Assembly: GCF_003114835.2 (NCBI RefSeq)
Contig: NZ_AP025028.1
Span: forward strand, 248,001-312,000
Length of the DNA stretch: 64,000 bases
Source: Leptospira kobayashii
Lineage (GTDB): Bacteria; Spirochaetota; Leptospiria; Leptospirales; Leptospiraceae
Direction of reading: 5' to 3'
The notes beneath the pieces are model-generated. The model did no database searches. It had not been told where the DNA came from and saw nothing but the letters and a program-made list of their open reading frames with translations. Shown here piece after piece: positions 17,099-26,971 of this stretch; position 1 is the first letter of the stretch; each line of letters begins with the position of its first letter. The position numbers and the translations under genes were made by a program.

Positions 17099-17671
17099 TT
17101 AGATTCCTAAGCTTGTTATGATTCCCTTCGCTTGTTCCACGAACAAATTTTCTTCTTCTTCGGTATAAGGGACAAAGATTCCTTTTTGAAACCGAACTGC
17201 TAGATGAGCATATTCAATACACCCTGCTACAGTTAACTCCGGTTTGGCCTTTCCTTCGTAAATTTTTATATCTCCGTTATTTGGTACAACCAAAGATCTC
17301 GGTGGGATTTTTTTTCCTCCCCGAATCATACAACCTGCTGCGATCTGACAACCATCACCTATCACTGCTTTATCGAGAACGATGGAGCCGATACCCACAA
17401 GCACACCCCGCCCGATCGTGCATCCGTGGATCATTACATTATGCCCCACAAGACTCCAGGCTCCGATGGAAATGGGAGAACGAGAGTCGGTATGCAATGT
17501 GGAATTGTCTTGGATATTTACATAATCCCCCAATGCGATTTGATTCATATCAGCGCGTAAGACGGCTCCCGGCCATAAGGAAACGGATATGCCGAATTTT
17601 AACATTCCAAACGCAGTTGCCTGGGGATGGATAAACGGATCTGAGAATTCAGGAATTTCGGAATAGTTCAT
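17099..17671 (-). CDS. Gamma-class carbonic anhydrase family protein
   Basis: The 190 residues form a left-handed beta helix of hexapeptide repeats, for example SIGAWSLVGHNVMIHGCTIG and VIGDGCQIAAGCMI. Metal-ligand His residues are present in HTDSRSP and GHNVMIHGC, as in YrdA/CaiE-type gamma carbonic anhydrases. A C-terminal helix ends the protein. Such proteins bind zinc or iron as trimers and may hydrate CO2, but many members have no proven activity. The gene stands alone and is tail-to-tail with the CopG-like gene. Confidence 0.88.
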   Translation of the reverse strand: MNYSEIPEFSDPFIHPQATAFGMLKFGISVSLWPGAVLRADMNQIALGDYVNIQDNSTLHTDSRSPISIGAWSLVGHNVMIHGCTIGRGVLVGIGSIVLDKAVIGDGCQIAAGCMIRGGKKIPPRSLVVPNNGDIKIYEGKAKPELTVAGCIEYAHLAVRFQKGIFVPYTEEEENLFVEQAKGIITSLGI

Positions 17672-17774
17672 AGATGAGTGTCATTCCATTGTGATTTTCG
17701 AATTGTTTCAAATTTTTTAAATATTTGGGAACCTTTTCTTTTCATTTGGGTTTAATCATTAGTAAGGAGCAAAA

Positions 17775-18305
17775 ATGAAAGAATTCCCCGTAAAGACGAT
17801 GTTTTTGGTGACCATGTGCACTTATATGAGTTTGAGTGCCGAGCCTCCACAACCGCCTCCACCGGGACCTTTTATGGGACCACCACTCGGTATCATTTTT
17901 CCTTTCCCGGATCCGGAGGGGAAGGAGTTCGAAAAATTAGCGCAGGATCTGAAACTTACCAAAGAAAAAAAAGAAAAGATCAAGTCTTCTTTGGATAAAA
18001 AAGAGAGTCTTCTAAAAGAGAAAGTGGACAAAATGTCACCTCTGCATGAAGATCTAAGATCCATTTTGGAATCCGAAAAGGTAGATTTAGCGGTTGTTAA
18101 GTCAAAGCTTCAGGAAATCAGCAACACTCAATTGGATATCCGTATGATTCAAATCCAGGGAAGGCTTGAATTTGAATCGCAATTGAATCCGGAACAAAAA
18201 GATACACTAAAATCCATTAACAAAAAACGTATGGAAACCATGCGATCCCGAAAAGAGCCCTTTCCCGGCCCTGATCGTTTGGAATGTGTAGAACCTAAAA
18301 AATGA
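17775..18305 (+). CDS. Periplasmic Spy/CpxP-like protein beside an ECF sigma factor
   Basis: The 176 residues begin with a signal peptide (about 1-22, ending LSAEP), then a Pro-rich linker PPQPPPPGPFMGPP, then a long alpha-helical domain (about 50-160). That domain has two LTxxQ-like motifs: LKLTKEKKEKIKSS and LNPEQKDTLKSI. This is the fold of Spy, CpxP and metal sensor CnrX. Only one His is present and Cys is near the end, so metal sensing is not supported. The stop overlaps the sigma factor ATG by 4 bp. A role as the periplasmic sensor or output of the sigma factor is inferred from context. Confidence 0.75.
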   Translation: MKEFPVKTMFLVTMCTYMSLSAEPPQPPPPGPFMGPPLGIIFPFPDPEGKEFEKLAQDLKLTKEKKEKIKSSLDKKESLLKEKVDKMSPLHEDLRSILESEKVDLAVVKSKLQEISNTQLDIRMIQIQGRLEFESQLNPEQKDTLKSINKKRMETMRSRKEPFPGPDRLECVEPKK

Positions 18306-18841
18306 CGGAAAACGAATTAGTTCATTCTATCGAAGAGAGTAAAACGACTGTTCTTCGGGCAATTCACAAGAATCTGCCCGAGGATCTTTTTTCTTTCGTC
18401 GAAGATGTGACTCAAGAGACTTACTTAAGATATTATCTTGCTTTTAGAGAAAAACCTCCGTTATCGGGAGAGTCACTTCACAAATGGCTTTATGTTGTCG
18501 CACGCAATGAATGCAGAAGAGCTTGGAGAGATAATAAAAAAGCTGGAAGTCTGCCGTTCCAAATGTCGGATGATCTTACAGGAATAGAATCTTTGTATTC
18601 GTTTCCCACAGTGGAGATTGATCACGAGAATAGGGATAAGTGGGTGAGGGCGCAAATCAATGAATTGCCCGAGCCGTTTCGTCAAACTACATTGTATCGT
18701 TTGGCGGGACATAAAGTGAATAAAATCGCCCAACAATTGGGAGTTTCCGCGGGCACTGTAAAGTCAAGGCTTGCTCGGGGACGGGAAATGCTTGCAAGAT
18801 TAATGAATAAAAATCAAAAAGAACAGGAGCTGGATTTATGA
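18302..18841 (+). CDS. ECF-type RNA polymerase sigma factor
   Basis: The 179-residue protein has sigma region 2 (about 30-90, with DVTQETYLRYYLAF and LHKWLYVVARNECRRAWRD) and region 4 with a helix-turn-helix, VNKIAQQLGVSAGTVKSRLARGREML. There is no region 1.1 or 3. It is coupled by 4-bp overlaps to the Spy-like gene before it and to the membrane protein gene after it. That order suggests a signalling unit in which the downstream protein holds the sigma factor inactive. Target promoters cannot be named from the window. Confidence 0.92.
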   Translation: MTENELVHSIEESKTTVLRAIHKNLPEDLFSFVEDVTQETYLRYYLAFREKPPLSGESLHKWLYVVARNECRRAWRDNKKAGSLPFQMSDDLTGIESLYSFPTVEIDHENRDKWVRAQINELPEPFRQTTLYRLAGHKVNKIAQQLGVSAGTVKSRLARGREMLARLMNKNQKEQELDL

Positions 18842-19173
18842 ACGAAAATTTGAAATCTAAATTAGACCAAACCATTGATCAATTGATCCAAGATCCGCAA
18901 TTTTCGAAAAGGGTCGCTTCGCGGGTTTTGAAAGCGGCGGACCAACAATTAATGCCTGCCAATAACGGCTTTCCTATCAAATGGATTTATGCGGTCGCAA
19001 GTGCTTTCTTTTTTGCTATTGGGATTTCTCAATTTTTAAATTTTGAGATTGAAGAGGAAAATTACAGTCCTCTGTCCCAAGATTCTGCGATAGAAATTTC
19101 TGCCCCTGAAAAATCGGAATCTTTATGGGAACAAACGGATTCGATTATACTTACTACCTTCGGGTCCCGCTAG
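18838..19173 (+). CDS. Small single-pass membrane protein, possible anti-sigma factor
   Basis: The 111 residues have a cytoplasmic N-terminal part of about 45 residues, one membrane helix (KWIYAVASAFFFAIGISQFLNF, about 48-69), and an acidic periplasmic tail. The size and topology match short anti-sigma factors such as CnrY, and the gene follows the sigma factor with a 4-bp overlap. No zinc anti-sigma motif (HxxxCxxC) is present. The assignment is from topology and position only. Confidence 0.6.
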   Translation: MNENLKSKLDQTIDQLIQDPQFSKRVASRVLKAADQQLMPANNGFPIKWIYAVASAFFFAIGISQFLNFEIEEENYSPLSQDSAIEISAPEKSESLWEQTDSIILTTFGSR

Positions 19174-19178
19174 TCATT

Positions 19179-21167
19179 TCAAACAAAACTATCAATCTCA
19201 CATCCGACGATTGTAATATCGTCTTGGTGTGAGTTCTCCATAGTGAACTCTTCCAGATGTTCAACAACCGATCGAATACTTTCATCTAACGAAAGTTTAT
19301 CTGATTCCTGTAGAATTTCATAAAGACGGTTTTCTCCGAAAATCTCACGGGATTTATTGAATTGTTCGAACGCGCCGTCCGTATAGAGATAGATACGATC
19401 CCCTTCTTCTAAAAAATATTCCGTACATTTATAAATGGTATGATCCATAAGGCCGATGATTTTCCCGGTTCTCGGCAGAATTTTTTTCTCACCTGCGCGG
19501 ATATGGATTTGATCCGGATGACCTGCCGATGCAAAATAAAGTTTTCTTTTTTTCAGATCAATGTCGCAGACTGCGCAGGTAAATATGGTTTGTACATTAT
19601 GATACTTATTGATAAAAATTTGATTCAGATGAAAGATAAGATCGTTGGGAGAATCATACATAATCTTTAAAGATTCGTATTCCGCTTTGATCGCCATCGT
19701 TATGAGCGCGGCTTGGATTCCATGACCAGTTGCATCCGCGATGAAAATCCGGTAATGATCGGAATCTACCTGAGTCATATCGTAAAAATCACCGCCTACT
19801 TCATTCATGGATTGATAAAAAGATCCGAATTTGATACGACTATCGCTGATCGTAACTTGCGAAAAGAAGGTTTGTTGAATTTTTTTGGCAACATTCAAAT
19901 CCTTTCGGATATTGAATAAGGACTCATCCAGAATTTTAGTTCTTTCTCTTACCTTTTCTTCCAACGTGATCAAAGCTTCTTCTTGTGTTTTTACCTTTTC
20001 CTCTTTCAATTGATTGATCTTGCTTGCCAGTGCTAGGGAAAGTATACCCGCTTCCAAAGTAGAACCGATTTGATTGGAATAGATTGTGATTAGATTTGCA
20101 GGCAACAATCCGTTTTGCATAAGAGTGTATAACAAAATACCTACAAGCAAAGTACTCCATCCCAATAGAAATAATTTTGCCCGTTTGTTTCCCGAATTAT
20201 AATTCAATAGTGCAACACCAAATACGGAAACTACGAATATTTGAGCGATCAGATTTGCAATTCGAACCAGATAGTTTAAACCTAAAAACGGAAATCCGAA
20301 GAGTAAGTATAAGAAGGTTATCAATATAAGAAACCAAAGGATCAGATGGGAACGAGGATTGAAATCTTTTAAGTTTAACGATTGTTGTGCGAATCTCCAT
20401 CCGAAAATGACGGAAAAACAAATGATGAAACTCCCGCTTCGGTTATGGATTTCAGGATGATCGTAAGTTAAAAATTGATTGAGGATTCCGTTTAAATAGG
20501 TTTGAACACATAGATGTGTAAAGATGGAAACGGAATAGAGTATATATACCCCTTCTTTCAGAATAAAATAGATGAATAGATTGTAAAGAACCATGATGAA
20601 AATGGTCCCGTAGAAAAAACCGAGAATCATATTTTCACGATTTTCCTTCAAATAGAACGCTTCTTTGGTAAAAAAACGAAGCGTATAACTGATATTTGAC
20701 GTTGATTTTGTTTTCACGAAAAATATTTTTTGTTCTCCGATAGGCCAGTCCATTTCGAAAGCCACCGATTTGGAAAAAGTATCCCACTGTGTATGAGGAA
20801 TGAAATCTCCTCCCTGTTTGATCGGTATGGTGTTTCCTTTTTCGTAAACGATCACTTCATCCAAATGCGCGTTACCCAAATCGAAAATAATTTTACCGGA
20901 AGAAGAATGATTGGTCGCTTCGATTCGCAGCCAAACCGCTTCCGATCTGAATCCGAAAGCAAGATTGTTTTTTAAAACAGGAGTAAAGGGAATTTTTCCA
21001 TCCGAATCCGAAACCAAATAATTCAAGTTATAAAAGGAAGATGTTTCCGTTATATAACCGATCTTTTGCGGAATGAATGTATCGTTCTTAAGATATTTTC
21101 GAATTTGTAGTTGGGTGCAGGAAACAATGAATAAAAAAGGTATGACCCTAACCAATCGAGAAAACAT
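19179..21167 (-). CDS. 7TMR-DISM sensor with SpoIIE-type PP2C phosphatase
   Basis: The 662 residues start with an export signal ending VSC, followed by an extracellular 7TMR-DISMED2 sugar-binding-like domain (about 40-170). Seven membrane helices follow (about 180-390), then a coiled coil (QLKEEKVKTQEEALITLEEK), then a PP2C/SpoIIE catalytic domain. Catalytic features seen are GGDFYDMTQVDSDHYRIFIADATGHG and a late DDITIVGCEID with the metal-binding Asp pair. It probably senses an external ligand and dephosphorylates an anti-sigma antagonist. No partner anti-anti-sigma gene is in the window. It is tail-to-tail with the ECF unit (5 bp apart), and any link between them is untested. Confidence 0.9.
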   Translation of the reverse strand: MFSRLVRVIPFLFIVSCTQLQIRKYLKNDTFIPQKIGYITETSSFYNLNYLVSDSDGKIPFTPVLKNNLAFGFRSEAVWLRIEATNHSSSGKIIFDLGNAHLDEVIVYEKGNTIPIKQGGDFIPHTQWDTFSKSVAFEMDWPIGEQKIFFVKTKSTSNISYTLRFFTKEAFYLKENRENMILGFFYGTIFIMVLYNLFIYFILKEGVYILYSVSIFTHLCVQTYLNGILNQFLTYDHPEIHNRSGSFIICFSVIFGWRFAQQSLNLKDFNPRSHLILWFLILITFLYLLFGFPFLGLNYLVRIANLIAQIFVVSVFGVALLNYNSGNKRAKLFLLGWSTLLVGILLYTLMQNGLLPANLITIYSNQIGSTLEAGILSLALASKINQLKEEKVKTQEEALITLEEKVRERTKILDESLFNIRKDLNVAKKIQQTFFSQVTISDSRIKFGSFYQSMNEVGGDFYDMTQVDSDHYRIFIADATGHGIQAALITMAIKAEYESLKIMYDSPNDLIFHLNQIFINKYHNVQTIFTCAVCDIDLKKRKLYFASAGHPDQIHIRAGEKKILPRTGKIIGLMDHTIYKCTEYFLEEGDRIYLYTDGAFEQFNKSREIFGENRLYEILQESDKLSLDESIRSVVEHLEEFTMENSHQDDITIVGCEIDSFV

Positions 21168-21213
21168 AAGTCTTCTCGATTGAATTCATAAATTCGGCTT
21201 TGTCAAAGAAAAT

Positions 21214-23610
21214 TTAGCGAAGGGTCAATCCCGATTTTTCCGCAAGTTTCACCAACTCATCGGAAAGTTCTTTGAATCTTTCCTGGGTAAAAGTTTTTTC
21301 ATACGACATAAGGCGAAACCTGTATGTCACTGATTTTTTTCCTTCACCCAAATTGCCTCCGCGAAAAATCGTATGTACCCAGCCGGTTTCCATTTCAGGA
21401 ATGTTTTGACTTTTTACCAGGTTCAGATAATGATCCGTAGATTCCGTTTCATTCAATAGAATGGAAAGATCCAATTGACCTTGAGGGAAAGAAGAAGGTG
21501 CTTTGAAATGACTTTGTCTTCCTTCTTTTTCCCAAACTTCCAAAAGATTCAACAAATTGATTTTGCCGACGAACGCCCGTTTCTTGAGGTCGTATTTGTC
21601 TGCAAATCTGGAATGTAAGATTCCCATCTCAATGATTGTTTTGCCTTCAAGCTTATAAGAGAGCCCCGCGTTCGGGTGTAAGTAAGGAAGATTTTCCTTT
21701 GACCAGAGACCGGATCTTATATTCAATACTTCGAAAATTTGAGATATTTTATGTCTAAGGGATACAAATTCGGAATCAATCGTTTGATAATCGTTTTGTT
21801 TTGCGGAAGAAAGACTGATAAAACCGATCCAACGATTTTCGGAAGCGAGGTCTTTTTCGTTTATCTTATGATAGGTGCGACCGATTTCAAATAAATCGAC
21901 GATATCAAAACGATCTTGGTTGCTTGCCGCTTGTTTGATGAGTCCCGGCAAAAGGGAAGCTCTGAGAACGGAATATTCTTCCGGCATTTCGTTTGCAATT
22001 CCCAGAATGTTTTTTTCCTTTTCCCCTTCGATTTGTGATTCTTGGGTAGAAGAAAAAGAATAATTATATACTTCATGGAATGTAAGGTTGTTTGCAAAAA
22101 ATGCCTTCGTCCTTCTTTCCAATTCCCGCAAAGGATTTCGGATGGGAGTCTCCACTGCCAAAGCCAAAGGTTGAACCGGAATGGAAGCATATCCGATGGT
22201 GCGTCCGATTTCTTCCACTAAATCTTCAGGTATAGTGACATCATAATTTTGACGGAACTTGGGAACTTCCACTTCGATGGAATCTCCCGATGTTTTTACC
22301 GCAAATCCGAGTCTTTCCAGAATCTTTTGGATTTCCGCAAGGCTAATGTCTTTGCCAAGTTTGGAATGAAGAAAACGCAATGTAGTTTCTATGATTACTT
22401 TTTTAGAAGCGGTATGATTGAATCCTTGCGGTTCAAAACCTTTTGCCTCCGGATTTCCATTCTCGCGTAATAATTGTAAGGCGCGCGCAATTACAGGCAG
22501 GCATGTAGAAGAATCCAAACCTTTTTCATAACGGACGGCGGATTCGGAACGAATGGAAGTTTTTCGAATGGATTTACGGACATCTTCTCTTTTGAAAACT
22601 GCCGATTCCAAAACCAAATCCACAGTGCTTTCGCTCACTGCACTGTCTTTTCCTCCCATCACACCGGCAATGGCAACAGGATCGGAACCGTTTCGAATTA
22701 ATAGTATATCGGATGTTAATTTTTGATCGGAATCATCCAAAAGTGGGAAGGATTCGTCTTGTTTTGCAAAATCAACTTGGAACTCGGTCGATTTTAGCTT
22801 GGCTCGATCAAAGAAATGAGTCGGTTGACCAACTTCTAACAAAAGATAGTTGGAAACGTCTACGACATTATTGATGGATCGGATTCCGCATTTCTCCAAA
22901 CGAGATTTGATTTTTAAATGGGAAGGAGCGATTTTTATTTTGGGAATGGACGCGACGTTATAAGAGTGAGCGTTCCCATTTGTTTTTACCGTCAAACCGT
23001 CGTTTCCTTTTTGAAAATCTTCTTTCGCAGAAAGCGGTTCGAAATGAAGAGGGATTTCCAATTGGGAAGAAAGTTCTCTCGCGAATCCGAAGTGGCTCCA
23101 AAGATCCGGTCTATGTGTAATGGATTTGTTGTCGATGGTAAGAATAGTGTCTTCCCAAGCGAATAGTTTGCGGATGGAAATTCCCAGTTCCGTCGAGCTT
23201 GGAAAAATCAAAACCCCTGAGGAAACTTCCGCAAGTCCCAATTCCTTTTCAGAACAGTACATTCCTTCGGAAGGAACTCCTCGCAGTTCGGAAGATAAAA
23301 TTTCTTTGCCGTCTAGCTTTGTTCCCGGAAGTGCAAGTGGAACGATGTCGCCTTCTTTGACATTCGTGGCACCGGTCACAATCTGGTATTTTTTTTTGCC
23401 GTCTGTACATTCGGTGACTTGCAGTTTTTCGGCGTTGGGATGTTTGGATAATGAAGAAATTTTTACAGTAATAACCGAGCTTAGGTGGTGTTTGTATTCG
23501 TCAATATCGTCTATCTCGCAGACGGATGTATTGATCTTTTCAATGACAACATCGAAAGGAACAGAATTTAACGGAAGAAAGTCGTTTAGCCAATGAAGAG
23601 AGAGTTTCAA
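21214..23610 (-). CDS. pheT: Phenylalanine-tRNA ligase beta subunit
   Basis: The 798 residues cover the complete beta subunit. The N-terminus has MKLSLHWLNDFLP, an OB-fold tRNA-binding domain (about 40-150, HPNAEKLQV and GVPSEGMYCSEKELGL), then B3/B4 editing domains and B5 with a VRYEKGLDSS segment. The C-terminal ferredoxin-like anticodon-binding domain is complete (FPQGQLDLSI, RFRLMSYEKTFTQERFKELSDELV). pheS is not adjacent; the upstream neighbour on the same strand is the GGDEF-EAL gene, 42 bp away. pheT may therefore be transcribed with genes of unrelated function, or from its own promoter in that gap. Confidence 0.97.
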   Translation of the reverse strand: MKLSLHWLNDFLPLNSVPFDVVIEKINTSVCEIDDIDEYKHHLSSVITVKISSLSKHPNAEKLQVTECTDGKKKYQIVTGATNVKEGDIVPLALPGTKLDGKEILSSELRGVPSEGMYCSEKELGLAEVSSGVLIFPSSTELGISIRKLFAWEDTILTIDNKSITHRPDLWSHFGFARELSSQLEIPLHFEPLSAKEDFQKGNDGLTVKTNGNAHSYNVASIPKIKIAPSHLKIKSRLEKCGIRSINNVVDVSNYLLLEVGQPTHFFDRAKLKSTEFQVDFAKQDESFPLLDDSDQKLTSDILLIRNGSDPVAIAGVMGGKDSAVSESTVDLVLESAVFKREDVRKSIRKTSIRSESAVRYEKGLDSSTCLPVIARALQLLRENGNPEAKGFEPQGFNHTASKKVIIETTLRFLHSKLGKDISLAEIQKILERLGFAVKTSGDSIEVEVPKFRQNYDVTIPEDLVEEIGRTIGYASIPVQPLALAVETPIRNPLRELERRTKAFFANNLTFHEVYNYSFSSTQESQIEGEKEKNILGIANEMPEEYSVLRASLLPGLIKQAASNQDRFDIVDLFEIGRTYHKINEKDLASENRWIGFISLSSAKQNDYQTIDSEFVSLRHKISQIFEVLNIRSGLWSKENLPYLHPNAGLSYKLEGKTIIEMGILHSRFADKYDLKKRAFVGKINLLNLLEVWEKEGRQSHFKAPSSFPQGQLDLSILLNETESTDHYLNLVKSQNIPEMETGWVHTIFRGGNLGEGKKSVTYRFRLMSYEKTFTQERFKELSDELVKLAEKSGLTLR

Positions 23611-23652
23611 GCGGTTTCCTTAAGTGTAGGAAACCGAGAGATTAAGAAGGGG

Positions 23653-25737
23653 TCAATCCGAAATTCCGAGCTTTTCCTTAAGAAATTTGATACAATCGGG
23701 ACCGGAAAGGGGTCTTGAAAAGTAAAAGCCCTGAACGGAATCGATTCCATCCACAATCAATCTTTCCACTTGTTCCTTAGTTTCCGCACCTTCCGCGACT
23801 ACACTCAAACCTAAGTTATGCGCCAGATTGGCAACCGCATGGACGATCGTATCGGAGTCTTTGTCGATCGTAATTTCGGAAACGAAGGAACGGTCGATTT
23901 TCAGGCAAGAGATAGGAAGACGTCTTAAATATCCGAGAGAACTGTATCCAGTTCCGAAATCGTCGATCGCAATCGTAGCCCCCAGTTCACGAATTGCTTT
24001 CATGGTTTTCACTGCGGCGTCCGCATTTTCCATAAGGGAACTTTCCGTAATTTCCACTTCGAGGTCTTTGGCATCCACCCGGAAGAGGCGTAGATTTTCA
24101 GCGATGATGGAAATCAATTTTTCATGTTTGAACTGTTTGGTAGAAATATTGACCGCCATGCTGACTCCCTCGATCCCTTCTTCTCTCCAGAGTCGCAAAG
24201 TCTGGATGGCAAGTTTGAGAACCAGCTCTCCGATAGAGAGAATCATTCCGGTTTCTTCCGCGATAGGAATAAAAACATCGGGGGGAATCATTCCTCTTTC
24301 CGGATGATTCCATCGGATGAGAGCTTCCACTCCGATCGGTTTGTAGGTTTGCAGATCGATCTTTGGTTGGAAGAATAATGTGAACTGGTCCTTTGCGAGA
24401 GCCATTCTCATCTGGTTTTCGATTTCCAGTCTTTGAACAACTAACGTCTGTAACTCTTCCGTAAAGAATACATAACAACTTTTCCCCTGTTGTTTTGCCA
24501 GGTTTAGAGCGCTATCAGCATTTTTCAAAAGAGAATTGGAATCTTTCCCATCATTCGGGTACAAAGCGACACCGATGGATACGTTAACGAATATCTGCTC
24601 TCCTTCGATGACAAAAGGATGATTCATCGCATCGAGAATGCTTTCGCAAATGACTCCCGCGTCCCTCTCATTCATAAGGTCGGGCAGAACGATTGTAAAT
24701 TCATCCCCTCCTTGGCGGGAGATCAAATCATAGGATCGTACGCTTTCTCTTAGGCGGTATGCCATGAGTTGAACGACTTTGTCTCCGAACTCATGGCCCC
24801 TGGAATCATTGATGAATTTGAAATTATCAATGTCGATTGCGAGAACTCCCACCCAGTTTTCGTGTCTTCTTGCTTCTTCAAATATGGGAAAAAATTTATC
24901 AATGAGTGAATTGCGGTTCGGAAGATTGGTAAGTTGATCAAAGAAAGCCATATAGGCTATCTTTTCTTCCGCTTGTTTTCTTTGGGTGATGTCGACAAAG
25001 GCTACTGCGAGACCGAAATTATCCAAAGGAATCGGAGTCGCTAGTATTTCAAACCAAGTTACTTTTGCATCTTTGATCAGCCCGAGTTCCATATTACGGA
25101 TTACTTCTTTTTGTTTCAAAGCTCTCATCAGACTGGAATTGCGCGGATACATCTTGCTTCCGTTAGGTTGTAGTAATGTATACTTTCTTAAGTTCAGAGT
25201 CCTGTTTAAAGTTTCTCCGTCTTGTATGTCAAAATACTGTCTTGCCGTGCGATTGGTTTCCACTATTTTCCCTTTGGCGTCGGTGATGGCGATGCCCATG
25301 GGAAGATTATCGAATATGGATTTGTATTTTTGCTGTTGTAGGATGAATTCGAAAGAGATATCTTTTTGAATGGTGATATCTCTGTCGATTGCGATGATGA
25401 TTTGCGATTCAGAAAGAGGAATCGCGAGCCACATGATCCATACATCCTCACCCGATTTCGTTTTCAGGCGGTGTTCGAAATTGATGATGGCTTTTCTGTC
25501 TCTGAGGTCGGTCAATGCATCTATCGATTGATCTCTGTCATCTTCATGGATTAAGTCGAACAAACTCCTTCCTACCATTTCTTTTTGAGAATATTCTAAA
25601 GAGCGTGCAAAACGTTCGGTGACGGAGATGAACTCTCCGTCCCAATTGAAAATTTGCAGACTATTCGGAAATTGAGATAGAATAGGGTATAATGAGTCTT
25701 CTAATGTTCTAGATGTATTTTCCGCTTCATTTCGCAT
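23653..25737 (-). CDS. PAS-PAS-GGDEF-EAL cyclic-di-GMP protein
   Basis: The 694-residue protein has two PAS domains (about 15-125 and 135-255; the first with FNWDGEFISVTERFARSL), a GGDEF domain with an intact RQGGDEF active site, and an EAL domain with GVEALIRWNHP, then AVNISTKQF, DDFGTGYSSLGYL and KIDRSF. Both the diguanylate cyclase and phosphodiesterase active sites look intact. It is cytoplasmic with no membrane segment. The first codons overlap the dihydroorotase gene by 11 bp, so it is probably cotranscribed with that gene. Confidence 0.95.
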   Translation of the reverse strand: MRNEAENTSRTLEDSLYPILSQFPNSLQIFNWDGEFISVTERFARSLEYSQKEMVGRSLFDLIHEDDRDQSIDALTDLRDRKAIINFEHRLKTKSGEDVWIMWLAIPLSESQIIIAIDRDITIQKDISFEFILQQQKYKSIFDNLPMGIAITDAKGKIVETNRTARQYFDIQDGETLNRTLNLRKYTLLQPNGSKMYPRNSSLMRALKQKEVIRNMELGLIKDAKVTWFEILATPIPLDNFGLAVAFVDITQRKQAEEKIAYMAFFDQLTNLPNRNSLIDKFFPIFEEARRHENWVGVLAIDIDNFKFINDSRGHEFGDKVVQLMAYRLRESVRSYDLISRQGGDEFTIVLPDLMNERDAGVICESILDAMNHPFVIEGEQIFVNVSIGVALYPNDGKDSNSLLKNADSALNLAKQQGKSCYVFFTEELQTLVVQRLEIENQMRMALAKDQFTLFFQPKIDLQTYKPIGVEALIRWNHPERGMIPPDVFIPIAEETGMILSIGELVLKLAIQTLRLWREEGIEGVSMAVNISTKQFKHEKLISIIAENLRLFRVDAKDLEVEITESSLMENADAAVKTMKAIRELGATIAIDDFGTGYSSLGYLRRLPISCLKIDRSFVSEITIDKDSDTIVHAVANLAHNLGLSVVAEGAETKEQVERLIVDGIDSVQGFYFSRPLSGPDCIKFLKEKLGISD

Positions 25738-26971
25738 GCAAATCTTTGCCTAAAAAATAAACTGCTTCGATCGATCCGGGGAACTCGAATCCCTCAAAAG
25801 GTGACCAACCGGACTTACTTTTTATCATGCTTTTCTCAAAGACAAAAGGCTTTTTTAAATTTAAAACGGAAAAATTTGCCGCATAACCTTCTTTAATCTC
25901 GCCAAAGCCCGATCCGAACTTTTCCGGTAAATACTGTTTGACAAAATCTCCAGGATTTTTTGCACAGATTCTTGCAATCGTTTGCAAAGGAATGTTAAGA
26001 ACATTTATCATATAAGTTACAAATAATCCGTAAGTATCCAATTGTGAAATTCCGCTTGTTCCTTTTTTCTTTTCTTCTATACTATGAGGAGCGTGGTCCG
26101 TCGCGAGAAAATCGATATGACCGTCTAGTATCCCTTTTACCATTGCTTCCCTATCTTCTTTGCCGCGAAGAGGGGGGTTCATTTGAAACCAGCTTCGATT
26201 ATCATCCGTTAGCATGGAAGTATCGAACATAAGGTGAGTCGGTGTTACTTCACAGGTAACATTCACACCTCGTTTTTTTGCATCTATGATTTTATTCAGG
26301 CCGTCTTTGGTGGAATAGTGGCAAAGTTTTCCCTTGAGATCGTATTTTTCAATCAGGGAAAGTGCAAAGTCGGTCGCAAGTGTTTCGGCTTCTTTCGGTC
26401 TACGTTCTTCGTGAGTGGGTTTATTTTTGTTTTCCGTCAGTATCTCTGGATCTTCGCAATGAAAACTCACATCCTGTCCCTGGTAATGCCGAATTGTATT
26501 TTCGAGACTGATGTTGTCTTCAAAAAACAATTCTCCTATGGAAGGTCCCATAAAAACTTTATAGGGAACTTTCTTTAATAAAGGTTTGGTGGTAGGACCG
26601 ATTCCCGCATAAAGAGTGATATGTATCGGTGATTTTTTAGTAAGCGCGAGTTTCTCTTCGTAACTCTTGTCATCAATCGGCGGAACGGGATTATTCGGCA
26701 TATCGGCAACATGCAAAACCGCTCCGTTTATTCCTGCATTTCCTGCTGAGACAAAATCTTCCTTATAACAATGTTTTCCACTGACATCTTCGCGTGCGTG
26801 AATGTGAATATCACCGAATCCCGGAAATATCACACACTCATCACCAAACAAACGTGCATCGGGATCAACGGATTTTTTTACTTCTTTGATTAGCCCTGCG
26901 GTTTCGTCAAAAACAACCGTGCCTTTGAATTCTTCCGTATGTGTTACGATTCTACCTGCGATTTTTCCCAT
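25727..26971 (-). CDS. pyrC: Dihydroorotase
   Basis: The 414-residue amidohydrolase has the first metal-binding motif FPGFGDIHIHARED (about 47-60). A Lys in the YKVFMGPS segment probably becomes carboxylated. HCEDPEI and HYSTKDGL supply further His ligands, and LATDHAPHS is the terminal metal-binding Asp motif. It should convert carbamoyl-aspartate to dihydroorotate in pyrimidine synthesis. Related enzymes such as hydantoinase share the fold, but TDHAPH favours dihydroorotase. A TAGGA ribosome site precedes the ATG. The GGDEF-EAL gene downstream overlaps it. Confidence 0.85.
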   Translation of the reverse strand: MGKIAGRIVTHTEEFKGTVVFDETAGLIKEVKKSVDPDARLFGDECVIFPGFGDIHIHAREDVSGKHCYKEDFVSAGNAGINGAVLHVADMPNNPVPPIDDKSYEEKLALTKKSPIHITLYAGIGPTTKPLLKKVPYKVFMGPSIGELFFEDNISLENTIRHYQGQDVSFHCEDPEILTENKNKPTHEERRPKEAETLATDFALSLIEKYDLKGKLCHYSTKDGLNKIIDAKKRGVNVTCEVTPTHLMFDTSMLTDDNRSWFQMNPPLRGKEDREAMVKGILDGHIDFLATDHAPHSIEEKKKGTSGISQLDTYGLFVTYMINVLNIPLQTIARICAKNPGDFVKQYLPEKFGSGFGEIKEGYAANFSVLNLKKPFVFEKSMIKSKSGWSPFEGFEFPGSIEAVYFLGKDLHAK

